Below are positions 17,901 to 23,716 of a stretch of DNA of 45,295 nt, in pieces; the first letter of the stretch is position 1; every line of letters begins with the position of its first letter. The notes under the pieces are model-generated. The model had not been told where the DNA came from and searched no databases. It saw only the letters and a program-made list of their open reading frames with translations. Position numbers and translations under genes: made by a program. The DNA is from an uncultured Clostridia bacterium (GTDB lineage Bacteria > Bacillota > Clostridia > Oscillospirales > Butyricicoccaceae). The stretch covers positions 1-45,295 of the forward strand of contig CAMEZQ010000014.1 in NCBI GenBank assembly GCA_945947915.1. Direction: 5' to 3'.

Positions 17901-19536
17901 CAAACAGCGCAGCGTCGGCAGGAACGGTGATTTTGGCGTCCGGCGCCGTGACAGTCAGCGTGACCGTGTAATCCGGGCTGTTGTTTTTGCCGTCATTGGC
18001 TGTAAAGACCAGCGTATAGACGCCCGGAACGCTGGGCCGGAAGCTGTACTGCGCGCCAATGCTTTCCGCCGCTGCGTCATTGACCTGCACGGTGTAGGTC
18101 AACGCTTCGGGATTATCGGCATCCGTAAAGACCGAGGTGAGATCCAGCGTGTAGGTTTCACCCAGTCCGATCGCTGCGGCGGCTTCGGCCTCCCCTTTCA
18201 GCGCAGGTGCGGTGGGATCGGGCGCCATGGGAATGGTGACTGTGTAGGTCTTTGTGGCTGCGTCTTCCGCATCCGAAGCGGCCACCGTAACGGTCAGCAC
18301 ATTGTCACGCCCGGCCTCCATGTTCATGAACGCCGTCCAGCTGGCATCTCCCGACGTGATGGTCTTTTCCGTTCCGTTGAGAGAGGCTGTAATGACGGCC
18401 TCCGCATTGGCCGCAGTGGCTTTGACATAGGCCAGCTTGACATAAGGCTGGAAGCCGACAGTTTCTACCGAATATGCCGTCACATCCTTATCAAATGCCG
18501 GCTCCAGCGTCAGCGCGTCAGGATTGGCGTTCAGATCAGTCACGCTCAGCGCAATCAGATCGCAGAGTCCGTAAACCGGCTTTTCCGGTTCCTTGGCCTC
18601 CGCATCCACAACGACCTGCAGTAAAGGCAGAACGACAGGCGTTGCGTAATTGCTGCGGATCTCCTCTGCGGGCATATAGGCGGTCAGCCAATATGTGCCT
18701 TCATCTTCCGGCATGGTGAGCGTCACCGTGCCGTTTTCATCGGCAGCAGCGCCGGAAATATCGGTCAGCGCGCCTGTTTCGTCACTGACCCAGGCCAGCT
18801 GCACCGCGTCGATGGCTTCAACACAGCCCTGGCTGACCAGTGTATCCAGAGGAACGCAGCCGTAATAGGCAATGCAATAGCCCTGGATGCTCAGAGAAAC
18901 GGCGGCTTCCGGGCGTACTGTCAGTGCATCGCATCTGCTTCCGTCCTGTTCAAACCAGATATAATTATCCAGATAATAGCTGTCCTGATAGAAAAAGAAG
19001 GTCAGCACATCGCCGTCTTCCACCGGCGCTTCCTGAATGGTATATCCCGTATAGGATTTTCCGCCGGGTGCGGAGCTGTCATCGATCAGCACGCCGTCAT
19101 TGGGAACTTCGCCATTGACTGTGAACCCAAAAGCCGAGGTATTCTCCCCGAATACAGTGGTGATAAAACCGCTGTCGTTGAGGTTCAGATAATCGGTCGT
19201 GTTTTCCGCATAATCGTCATATAGCAGCTCGTGGGCCTTGACCAGCACATCAAGCGCAGATACACCCTCGGCGGGATCGATGCCGTCAGTATAGCCGTAG
19301 CTTTCGGCCAGGTCACCGGAGATCTCGACGTCCAGCTGCGGGGCGCAAAGGAAAGCGCTGTCTGCCTGCGCCGTAAAGCTGACTTCCGCCGTGACCGGTT
19401 CCCCATCGTTCTGAAAAACCGCGCCCGGCGCTTCATACACGGACGAATCGACCGTGTTGTCGGCCAGCACGCCGACCGGCAGCATGCCGAGGACCATCAC
19501 AACGGTCAAAAGCAGGCTTAAAAGCCTTTTTTTCAT
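14956..19536 (-). CDS. B12-riboswitch-controlled surface protein: DUF4430 (transcobalamin-like), Ig-like and three SLH domains
   Basis: A 1526-residue secreted protein. A signal peptide (MKKRLLSLLLTVVMVLGM..VLA) leads the chain. Residues of about 90-180 resemble DUF4430 (ALDVLVKAHELL..., FGFTVNGEVPNDG, DGDVLTFFFYQD). About 442-530 is a cadherin-like repeat, about 1029-1180 two bacterial surface Ig-like repeats (each with a T.Y..GE.F.P.GM.V..TY..G pattern), and about 1230-1315 a clear DUF4430 domain (VEQGATVLDVIEKALG, SGWMYTLNG, VKNGDSIVFHYTDDY). Three SLH repeats (FTDIEGHW, YTDVPAGTWY, LSGYADENQISAYA) end the chain and should bind secondary wall polymer. DUF4430 is related to the C-terminal domain of transcobalamin/intrinsic factor. 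With two cobalamin riboswitches upstream and cob genes downstream, I infer a surface corrinoid-binding protein. ATG 19536 follows GGAGGAAG. Confidence 0.85.
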   Translation of the reverse strand: MKKRLLSLLLTVVMVLGMLPVGVLADNTVDSSVYEAPGAVFQNDGEPVTAEVSFTAQADSAFLCAPQLDVEISGDLAESYGYTDGIDPAEGVSALDVLVKAHELLYDDYAENTTDYLNLNDSGFITTVFGENTSAFGFTVNGEVPNDGVLIDDSSAPGGKSYTGYTIQEAPVEDGDVLTFFFYQDSYYLDNYIWFEQDGSRCDALTVRPEAAVSLSIQGYCIAYYGCVPLDTLVSQGCVEAIDAVQLAWVSDETGALTDISGAAADENGTVTLTMPEDEGTYWLTAYMPAEEIRSNYATPVVLPLLQVVVDAEAKEPEKPVYGLCDLIALSVTDLNANPDALTLEPAFDKDVTAYSVETVGFQPYVKLAYVKATAANAEAVITASLNGTEKTITSGDASWTAFMNMEAGRDNVLTVTVAASDAEDAATKTYTVTIPMAPDPTAPALKGEAEAAAAIGLGETYTLDLTSVFTDADNPEALTYTVQVNDAAAESIGAQYSFRPSVPGVYTLVFTANDGKNNSPDYTVTLTVTAPDAKITVPADAALFVGSKTKHFVAFTEIPASVEMDNGDGTTTYYFELKDSSTYNYRVSGDGYITYAGTFRKTAGYALTVTSDQLQPEGKTGTTVDHDTARNSGYNVGDIYLNINAQGYLRLDAAGDTYQLVHLRNWEAIDSTTNNYFIEPDYHYTVLDLDGTAGSDVVTVSDSGVVTAVGEGTAIVLVTYDAMNIANAAGGPFFGAIWPENTGVFVVSVGAQESGIDTGMTLNAGKNSTDSKLAGDALDAEHDVIYFLGDAGSYTFTPGTAGVSVSVANPTVGDSMTFSGFEPVASGSDGSFTVPLAEGRNIVRLEKDGKTEYQVITAKAVAVTVNGKPLEEAAVTPGEALTIRFDTLYHPANKLAGVYNMSACIVYSDVEGYDGMLAGGTSNQYQFASKEAAQTISGFVKRTVGSWGMVSYSADKSTAFTVPEDWAEDTFTLSGGTLVALGYGDPYGNHRAITLTDGKGPNFSATVKEAYLGQLPDLVIPVAEAKSVESVEITTLPDQTAYFAGETFIPDGMVVKATYTDGSVNTQVKNYTVSPVVLTAGTKEVIVTYGGKTAAVPVTVTQPKATSVAITQAPVKTSYTEGEVFNPTGMVVQVTYENGVVRETTEYAYTPNRALETGDTAMTITYTGADAAAVLAAQQAIDVLPAPASGTDPDVISVYFKLMGDAQHDSESDGEVHTLAGGGLETWIARTKITVEQGATVLDVIEKALGLHGIPFENASGDYISEVRGLAEFDNGSLSGWMYTLNGSYPDLGVSEQTVKNGDSIVFHYTDDYTREESSEVWNGDNSGNSAVPGVKPAEPAEIPFTDIEGHWGSQAVLYVYEQGLMDGVGNGCFDPDGTLTRAMLVTILWRMEQCPIAGSAMPYTDVPAGTWYTEAVRWAAEQGIVNGVDETHFDPDGQITREQIAAMLWRYAQSQQLDTAAAENSLSGYADENQISAYAVPAMEWACSAKLIQGRGTNALVPQGSATRAEAATILMRYFSVISE

Positions 19537-19591
19537 TTTTCTTCCTCCATATTCTAAAATATCTATCTCAACCGCCTGCGGCGGAGAATTC

Positions 19592-19630
19592 CCCAAAAAG
19601 AAAAGCACCGCGGACAAAAGTCCGCAGTGC
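19592..19630 (-). terminator. Terminator of the second cobalamin riboswitch
   Basis: GCACTGCGGAC / GTCCGCGGTGC (one G-U pair) with a TTTT loop, followed in the minus direction by TTTTCTTTTT. It lies between the class-I aptamer and the SLH start codon and is the expected expression platform. An upstream CCGGAC around 19655-19660 could pair with GTCCG of the terminator as an antiterminator. Confidence 0.88.
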
Positions 19631-19693
19631 CGTTTTTCCCTGTCCCCATGCTGTCCGGCGCCGATGCTTGACAAAAACGCCCTTCAGGCTCAA

Positions 19694-19901
19694 GCATCGC
19701 TGGTCTTCTGGCTCATGCATTGGGATCCCTGCGGGATCTGCGCCTGCTTTCCGCCTTCTCAGGTTTCCCCAATGACCGGATCGCTCCATGAAAGCAGGCT
19801 CCTGCATATACAGCAACGGGTGGCAGCTCCGGACTCTGACCGGATTTCATGATCCCAGCGCCTGCCGGAGATGCCGGCAGTCATGACGTGGGAAACGATG
19901 C
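19694..19901 (-). promoter_or_regulatory. Cobalamin riboswitch 2 (full-length, class I type)
   Basis: Minus-strand order of conserved elements: P1 strand GCATCG (19896-19901); GGGATCATGAAATCCGG (19841-19857), matching the GGGAA..GTGAAA.TCC block; GCTGCCACCCGTTGCTGTA (about 19808-19826), matching the GC.GCCCCCGC.ACTGT core; TTGGGGAAACCTGAGAAGGCGG (19751-19772), matching the P8-P12 GGGAA.C..GGAAGGC region; and the B12 box AGCCAGAAGACCAGC (19699-19713), closing onto CGATGC (19694-19699). The last strand can instead form a ten-pair hairpin with 19662-19671. Peripheral elements point to the adenosylcobalamin-binding class. Confidence 0.9.
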
Positions 19902-19925
19902 AGCATATGATCTTTTTCGTGTAAT

Positions 19926-19960
19926 AATAAAATAAAAAACCACACGGCAATACCGTGTGG
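19926..19960 (-). terminator. Terminator of the first cobalamin riboswitch
   Basis: CCACACGG / CCGTGTGG with a short loop, followed in the minus direction by TTTTTTATTTTATTATTA. It stands between the two aptamers, so a first stop decision is made about 180 nt into the leader. Confidence 0.88.
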
Positions 19961-20001
19961 ACAGAAAGCAAAAACAACATCCAGTGACGGCAGATGTGTA
20001 T

Positions 20002-20111
20002 AAACGACCCAGCGTATCTGACTTAGTCCGGCTGCGCCGGACATCACAGTGACCCACTCGCGGGGCTTCGCACCCCATTCCGCTTTCCGGCACAGGCCGG
20101 ACGGACCGTTT
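20002..20111 (-). promoter_or_regulatory. Cobalamin riboswitch 1 (compact, class-II-like)
   Basis: Minus-strand elements in order: P1 strand AAACG (20107-20111); CGGAATGGGGTGCGAAGCCCCG (about 20061-20081), matching GGGAA..GGTGcAAxUCC; TGGGTCACTGTGA (20044-20056), matching the CCCGCxACUGUxA core; a short hairpin GTCCGG / CCGGAC (20026-20042) in place of the long P6-P12 region; and the B12 box-like AAGTCAGATACGCTGG (20009-20024) closing onto CGTTT (20002-20006). A hairpin CATC / GATG at 19978-19996 could be the P13 kissing partner. The missing peripheral arms suggest the class that favours hydroxo/methylcobalamin, but the class call is by eye. Confidence 0.75.
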
Positions 20112-20138
20112 CTTTATATTTTGTTTGGATTTGTTATC

Positions 20139-20167
20139 ATTGTAACACCGGCCATGCAAAGATGCAA
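20139..20167 (-). promoter_or_regulatory. Promoter of the tandem-riboswitch leader and SLH gene
   Basis: TTGCAT (20162-20167) and TACAAT (20139-20144) on the minus strand, 17 bp apart. The start site near 20132 is about 20 nt ahead of the first aptamer and almost 600 nt ahead of the SLH start codon. No second promoter is evident between the two aptamers. Confidence 0.75.
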
Positions 20168-20285
20168 CCGTTTTTTTAGGCCCGGATCCATGGGTGAAAA
20201 GAAGGGCCTTTTCTTCCGCTTCGGTCTGTGCTAAACTTTTGTCAGAAATATCACTTCTGTCTGCAAACAAAAAGGAGGACTACAC

Positions 20286-20999
20286 ATGGCTAAAAAGATC
20301 GTCGACTGTCTGGAGCATTATTTTGCCGGCCTTGGCTATAACTGTGCCGAGACCACGCTGCGCGCGGCCAATGAGGCATGGGAAATGGGAATGGATGAAA
20401 ACGCCTTCCGGCTGATGGGCGGCTTTGGCGGCGGCATGGGCATCCGAAACGTCTGCGGCGCTGTCAGCGGCGGTGTTGCGGCATTGAGCTATTATTATGT
20501 CCGCGGCACCGGCCATCAGAGTCCCCTTCTGATGGCCAAGGTACGCCGCTTCCAGGAATTGACCGCCGCCCGTCTGGGGGCCATCGACTGCGCCTGCCTG
20601 ATGCCCAAATACCAGACGGCCCGGGAAAGCTGCCTGCCCACCATCCGGCTGGTGGCCGCCATTCTGGACGAGGTTCGGGAAATGGACGAGCCCCTCTGGC
20701 TGCCCCGCAAGCTGCGTCCCCTGCAGTTTGAACAGGCCCTGAGCGGCCGCTGCAGCCGCATCGACCTCCGGCCCTCCGATGCCTATGCCGGCGGTCACAT
20801 CGCCGGTCTTCGCAATCTGCCGCCAGAAGCGCTGGAAAAGGCCGGACTGCCCCAGGACCTTCCCGTCATCCTGTGCGGTGATGATATCCGGGTAATCGCA
20901 CAGGCGGCGGCGCTGCTGGAAGCGCAGGGCCATAAAACCATCTATTATTATGACCTGTCGGCATGGACCGGTCCTCTGATCACCGGCCAGGAAGACTGA
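20286..20999 (+). CDS. C_GCAxxG_C_C family protein fused to a rhodanese domain
   Basis: A 237-residue two-domain protein. Residues 1-110 match the C_GCAxxG_C_C family (PF09719): GYNCAETTLRAAN, GGFGGGMGIRNVCGAVSGGVAAL and CACLMP, giving the conserved Cys set. Residues of about 140-230 are a rhodanese-like domain: IDLRPSDAYAGGHIAGLRNLP and the active-site loop ILCGDDIRV with a Cys and Arg six apart. Function of the first domain is unknown, with a redox or metal role likely from its cysteines. The rhodanese suggests persulfide handling. ATG 20286 follows AAAGGAGG. A sulfur-mobilising pair lies 650 bp downstream on the same strand. Confidence 0.85.
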   Translation: MAKKIVDCLEHYFAGLGYNCAETTLRAANEAWEMGMDENAFRLMGGFGGGMGIRNVCGAVSGGVAALSYYYVRGTGHQSPLLMAKVRRFQELTAARLGAIDCACLMPKYQTARESCLPTIRLVAAILDEVREMDEPLWLPRKLRPLQFEQALSGRCSRIDLRPSDAYAGGHIAGLRNLPPEALEKAGLPQDLPVILCGDDIRVIAQAAALLEAQGHKTIYYYDLSAWTGPLITGQED

Positions 21000-21024
21000 G
21001 CGGCTTTGCGGAGGTGAGCAGCTT

Positions 21025-21434
21025 TTGACGCGTCTTTATAGAAAGAATCAACTTTGCTTTTCCCTGTTCTGGATCGCGGCCTATGTTGCCGGCGCGAGCG
21101 CCGCCGATCTCCTGTCGACGTCGTTGGGCATGGAAAAAAGCGCCACATTTCCGCTTTTGGCGGCTCTCTCACTGATTCTGCTGGGGTGGCTCCGCAAAAA
21201 CGGCCTTAGATCTGCTATGCCGCTGCCTTCGGACTTCTGTTCGTGACCGTCTTTTGCCGGACCGGCTCCCTGCTTCCCTGTATCCTGACCCATGGCATCC
21301 TGAACGCGCTGAGCGCCTTCGGCGCCCCGCCGGCGCCGGAAAACGAGATCGCGGTATCTGTCCTCTTGAGGCTGGCTGCCCTTGGGTACGCCGCCTTCCT
21401 GCGTAAACCCCAGCCGCCCCGCCAAGCGGAATAA
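21025..21434 (+). pseudogene. CPBP/CAAX-type intramembrane protease, internally deleted and frameshifted
   Basis: A TTG start at 21025 with GGAGGTG upstream opens an N-terminus typical of CPBP membrane proteases (TM segments FSLFWIAAYVAGA and FPLLAALSLILLGWL, ending at KNGL). Just after this the homology jumps, in another frame, to the family C-terminus: CYAAAFGLLFVTVF, then TGSLLPCILTHGILNALSAF, ending at 21434. The central part with the catalytic EExxR and its partner His motifs is missing, a loss of roughly 100-120 residues. The product cannot be an active protease. The good ribosome site and intact terminator suggest recent loss. Confidence 0.8.
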
Positions 21435-21438
21435 AGCC

Positions 21439-21477
21439 AAAGCCCGGCATGGAGCATCATCCATTGCCGGGCTTTTC
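21439..21477 (+). terminator. Intrinsic terminator after the CPBP remnant
   Basis: AAAGCCCGGCA / TGCCGGGCTTT with further pairing TGG/CCA and a TTTTCTTC tail on the plus strand. It ends the unit that begins with the rhodanese fusion gene. Confidence 0.85.
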
Positions 21478-21540
21478 TTCAAGGCGGCTGTATTTATTGG
21501 AAAAAGCAATCGAACAAAAAGAAAAATCGAAAAAAACGAT

Positions 21541-21569
21541 TTCAAAAAGAAAAGGGCCTATGCTATGCT
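21541..21569 (+). promoter_or_regulatory. Possible promoter of the DUF3343-cysteine desulfurase unit
   Basis: TTCAAA (21541-21546) and TATGCT (21564-21569) on the plus strand, 17 bp apart. Both boxes are partial matches. The predicted start would coincide with the hairpin at 21571. Confidence 0.4.
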
Positions 21570-21570
21570 T

Positions 21571-21599
21571 AAAACAGCGCGGGCAAGCGCTGTTTTTTT
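21571..21599 (+). terminator. Terminator-shaped hairpin in the DUF3343 leader
   Basis: AAAACAGCGC / GCGCTGTTTT with a 6-nt loop, followed by seven T. It stands about 60 bp ahead of the DUF3343 start codon, so any transcript starting further upstream must pass it. It may be an attenuator, a barrier to read-through or a 5' stabilising hairpin. Confidence 0.65.
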
Positions 21600-21655
21600 G
21601 CATATGTACATTTTGATTCTCTATCTGTATTTTATGATTCTGTGAGGTATCTATT

Positions 21656-21892
21656 ATGAAAGCCAAAGAACCTACCCTGGTCGTTACCTTTTCCAACACC
21701 CCCGACGCCATCGCCATGGAAAAATTCTGCCAGGCAAACCAACTGCCTGGACGCCTTTCCCCTATTCCCAGTGTCCTGCAGGCCGGCTGCGGCCTCGCCT
21801 GGCGGGCTCCTGCCGACCAGGAGGCCCATTTTGCCCAGGTGATGGCCGAAGGCCAGGTGCGCTACGCCGCCATGCAGATCGTCGAGCTTTGA
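21656..21892 (+). CDS. DUF3343 protein (putative Se/S carrier-like)
   Basis: A 78-residue protein of the DUF3343 family. It begins KEPTLVVTFSNTPDAIAMEKFCQ and has the family's central AGCGLAW motif with one conserved Cys (about residue 45). DUF3343 members are often encoded next to EF2568-type cysteine desulfurases and selenium genes, and are thought to take part in sulfur or selenium transfer. GAGGT precedes ATG 21656. The desulfurase gene starts 33 bp downstream. Confidence 0.85.
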   Translation: MKAKEPTLVVTFSNTPDAIAMEKFCQANQLPGRLSPIPSVLQAGCGLAWRAPADQEAHFAQVMAEGQVRYAAMQIVEL

Positions 21893-21925
21893 TGCGTCCG
21901 CACAGGAAAAAGAAAGGAACCCACC

Positions 21926-23065
21926 ATGATTTATCTGGATAATGCCGCTACCACCATGCACAAACCACAGCAGGTCATCGACGCCGTAGTCGCCGCCATG
22001 TCGAGCATGGGCAACGCATCCCGCGGCGCGCATGGCAGCGCCCTGCAGGCTTCGCGCACCGTCTACGACACCCGCTGCAAGCTGGCCGCCCTCTTCGGAT
22101 GCAGCCAGCCCGACCATATGATCTTCACCTGCAATTCCACGGAAGCCCTCAATATCGCCATCACAGGCGCCATTCCTGCTGGCAGCCATGTCATCTCCAC
22201 CGACCTGGAGCACAACTCGGTGCTGCGTCCCCTATACCGCCTGCAGGCGGAAGCACAGGTTACGTTGGATTTCGTTGCTGCCGACCGGCAGGGCAATATC
22301 AACTATGCCGATTTTGAAAAAATGATCACGCCCAAAACCAGTGCCATCGTCTGCACCCACGCCTCCAACCTGCTGGGCACCATGGTCGATATCGCGCGGG
22401 TCGGCAGCATCGCCCACGACCACGGCCTGCTTTTTATCGTCGACGCTTCCCAGACGGCCGGCGCCGTGCCCATCGACATGGAAGCCATGGGCGTTGATAT
22501 TCTCTGCTTCACTGGCCACAAGGGTCTGATGGGCCCCCAGGGCACCGGCGGCCTCTGTGTACGCCCTGGTCTGACGCTGCGCCCCTTCAAGGTGGGCGGA
22601 TCGGGCATCCAGTCCTTCAATCCCAGCCAGCCGTCCGAGTTCCCCGCCTGTCTGGAAGCCGGCACACTGAACGGCCACGGCATCGCCGGGCTCTCGGCCG
22701 CGGTCGATTATCTTAACGAGATCGGTATTCCGGCCATTGAAGAAAAAGAACGCCGCCTGGCCCAGCGCTTCCTGAAAGGCGTATCCGCCATTGACGGCGT
22801 CAGACTCTACGGAGACTTCTCCGTCCCCCGCACGGCTATCGTGACTCTCAATATCCGGGATTACGATTCTTCTGCTGTGTCCGACGCCCTCTCCAACGAC
22901 TACGGCATCGCCACCCGCCCCGGCGCCCATTGCGCGCCCCGTCTCCACCGGGCCCTGGGCACGGTCTCCCAGGGCGCTGTGCGCTTCAGCTTTTCCTGGT
23001 TCAACACCGAAGAAGAGATCGACACCGCCATCCGGGCCGTGCGGGAGCTGGCACAGGAAGAATAA
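21926..23065 (+). CDS. Cysteine desulfurase-like PLP enzyme (EF2568 family)
   Basis: A 379-residue class V aminotransferase-fold enzyme. MIYLDNAATTMHKP opens the chain; FIVDASQTAGAVPIDM holds the PLP-binding Asp and His-equivalent region; GHKGLMGPQG holds the Schiff-base Lys (K199); and the active-site Cys is C336 in RPGAHCAP. The family is the one linked in enterococci and clostridia with selenium-dependent molybdenum hydroxylases and with DUF3343 partners, rather than the IscS/SufS housekeeping type. No IscU or SufBCD is adjacent. It probably supplies persulfide or selenide to an unknown acceptor. AAAGGAA lies ahead of ATG 21926. Confidence 0.9.
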   Translation: MIYLDNAATTMHKPQQVIDAVVAAMSSMGNASRGAHGSALQASRTVYDTRCKLAALFGCSQPDHMIFTCNSTEALNIAITGAIPAGSHVISTDLEHNSVLRPLYRLQAEAQVTLDFVAADRQGNINYADFEKMITPKTSAIVCTHASNLLGTMVDIARVGSIAHDHGLLFIVDASQTAGAVPIDMEAMGVDILCFTGHKGLMGPQGTGGLCVRPGLTLRPFKVGGSGIQSFNPSQPSEFPACLEAGTLNGHGIAGLSAAVDYLNEIGIPAIEEKERRLAQRFLKGVSAIDGVRLYGDFSVPRTAIVTLNIRDYDSSAVSDALSNDYGIATRPGAHCAPRLHRALGTVSQGAVRFSFSWFNTEEEIDTAIRAVRELAQEE

Positions 23066-23070
23066 AAGCC

Positions 23071-23099
23071 GTGCCGCCGCGGCCCATCCGTGCTATAAT
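23071..23099 (+). promoter_or_regulatory. Promoter of the YqeY gene
   Basis: A perfect TATAAT (23094-23099) lies 17 bp behind a weak -35 GTGCCG (23071-23076). The leader is about 65 nt. The absence of a terminator behind the desulfurase means read-through is also possible. Confidence 0.6.
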
Positions 23100-23169
23100 A
23101 TAAGTGTCCGTACGGCATGCGCGGCTGCAGCCGTGGGGCCTTATACTGATCCAAGGGGGAACTATACTT

Positions 23170-23619
23170 ATGAGCATGTTGAATGAGATCCGCGCCAAAA
23201 TGAACGAAGCGCTGAAAGCCGGCGACAAAGAGACCAAGCAGGTCTATTCGTCCATTCTCAACGCCCTGACGGGCAAAGCCAAAGCTCTGCTGGTCCAGGA
23301 GCTGACGCCGGAGCAGGAAACCGAAGTCATCCAGAAACTGGTCAAGCAGAATAAGGAAAGCATCGACACCTGCCCTGCCGACCGCACCGACATCCTGCAG
23401 CAGCTGCAGTTTGAACGTGACATCCTCGTGCGTTATATGCCCAAACAGATGGACGCCGACGAGATCCGCGCCGTGATCGGGCAGGTCCTGGCCGAACTGA
23501 ACATCACGGCGCCGACCGCCAAGGACAAAGGCCGCATCATGAAAAATCTGATGCCGCTTGTCAAGGGCAAGGCCGACGGCAAAATGGTCAACGATATTTT
23601 GGCCGCCATGAGCCAGTAA
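23170..23619 (+). CDS. yqeY: GatB/YqeY domain protein
   Basis: A 149-residue YqeY-like protein. Family features are KMNEALKAGDKETKQVYSSILNAL near the N-terminus, KQNKESID, FERDILVRYMPKQMD and the C-terminal KDKGRIMKNLMPLVKGKADGKMVNDIL. The domain resembles the tRNA-binding tail of the GatB amidotransferase subunit, but free-standing YqeY has no settled role. ATG 23170 follows AAGGGGGAA; the first in-frame codon at 23104 lies inside the promoter-proximal leader. A terminator follows. Confidence 0.9.
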   Translation: MSMLNEIRAKMNEALKAGDKETKQVYSSILNALTGKAKALLVQELTPEQETEVIQKLVKQNKESIDTCPADRTDILQQLQFERDILVRYMPKQMDADEIRAVIGQVLAELNITAPTAKDKGRIMKNLMPLVKGKADGKMVNDILAAMSQ

Positions 23620-23652
23620 ACCGGCCGGCTTACACCTGCATACATGCATAAC

Positions 23653-23690
23653 AAAACCGCTTCTCTGTCAAATCAGAGAAGCGGTTTTTT
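23653..23690. terminator. Intrinsic terminator between yqeY and the DUF2284 gene
   Basis: AAAACCGCTTCTCTG / CAGAGAAGCGGTTTT with a 6-nt loop and TTTTTT on the right side. On the left it has AAAA preceded by GTTATG-like sequence, so it mainly serves yqeY but can act on the convergent gene as well. Confidence 0.9.
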
Positions 23691-23716
23691 GTTCATGTAC
23701 CCGCAAGATCAGCAGC

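Noticed and set aside
13663..18624. A 1653-codon open frame on the plus strand opposite cobT and the SLH gene.
   Set aside because: It is a reverse-strand shadow caused by codon bias in the real genes; its translation is rich in His, Arg, Gly and Asp without any family motif and has no ribosome site.
21240..21250. TGA at 21244-21246 in the CPBP remnant as a selenocysteine codon, given the nearby Se/S-type genes.
   Set aside because: The homology continues in a different reading frame across this point, so it is a frameshift with deletion and not a recoded stop.
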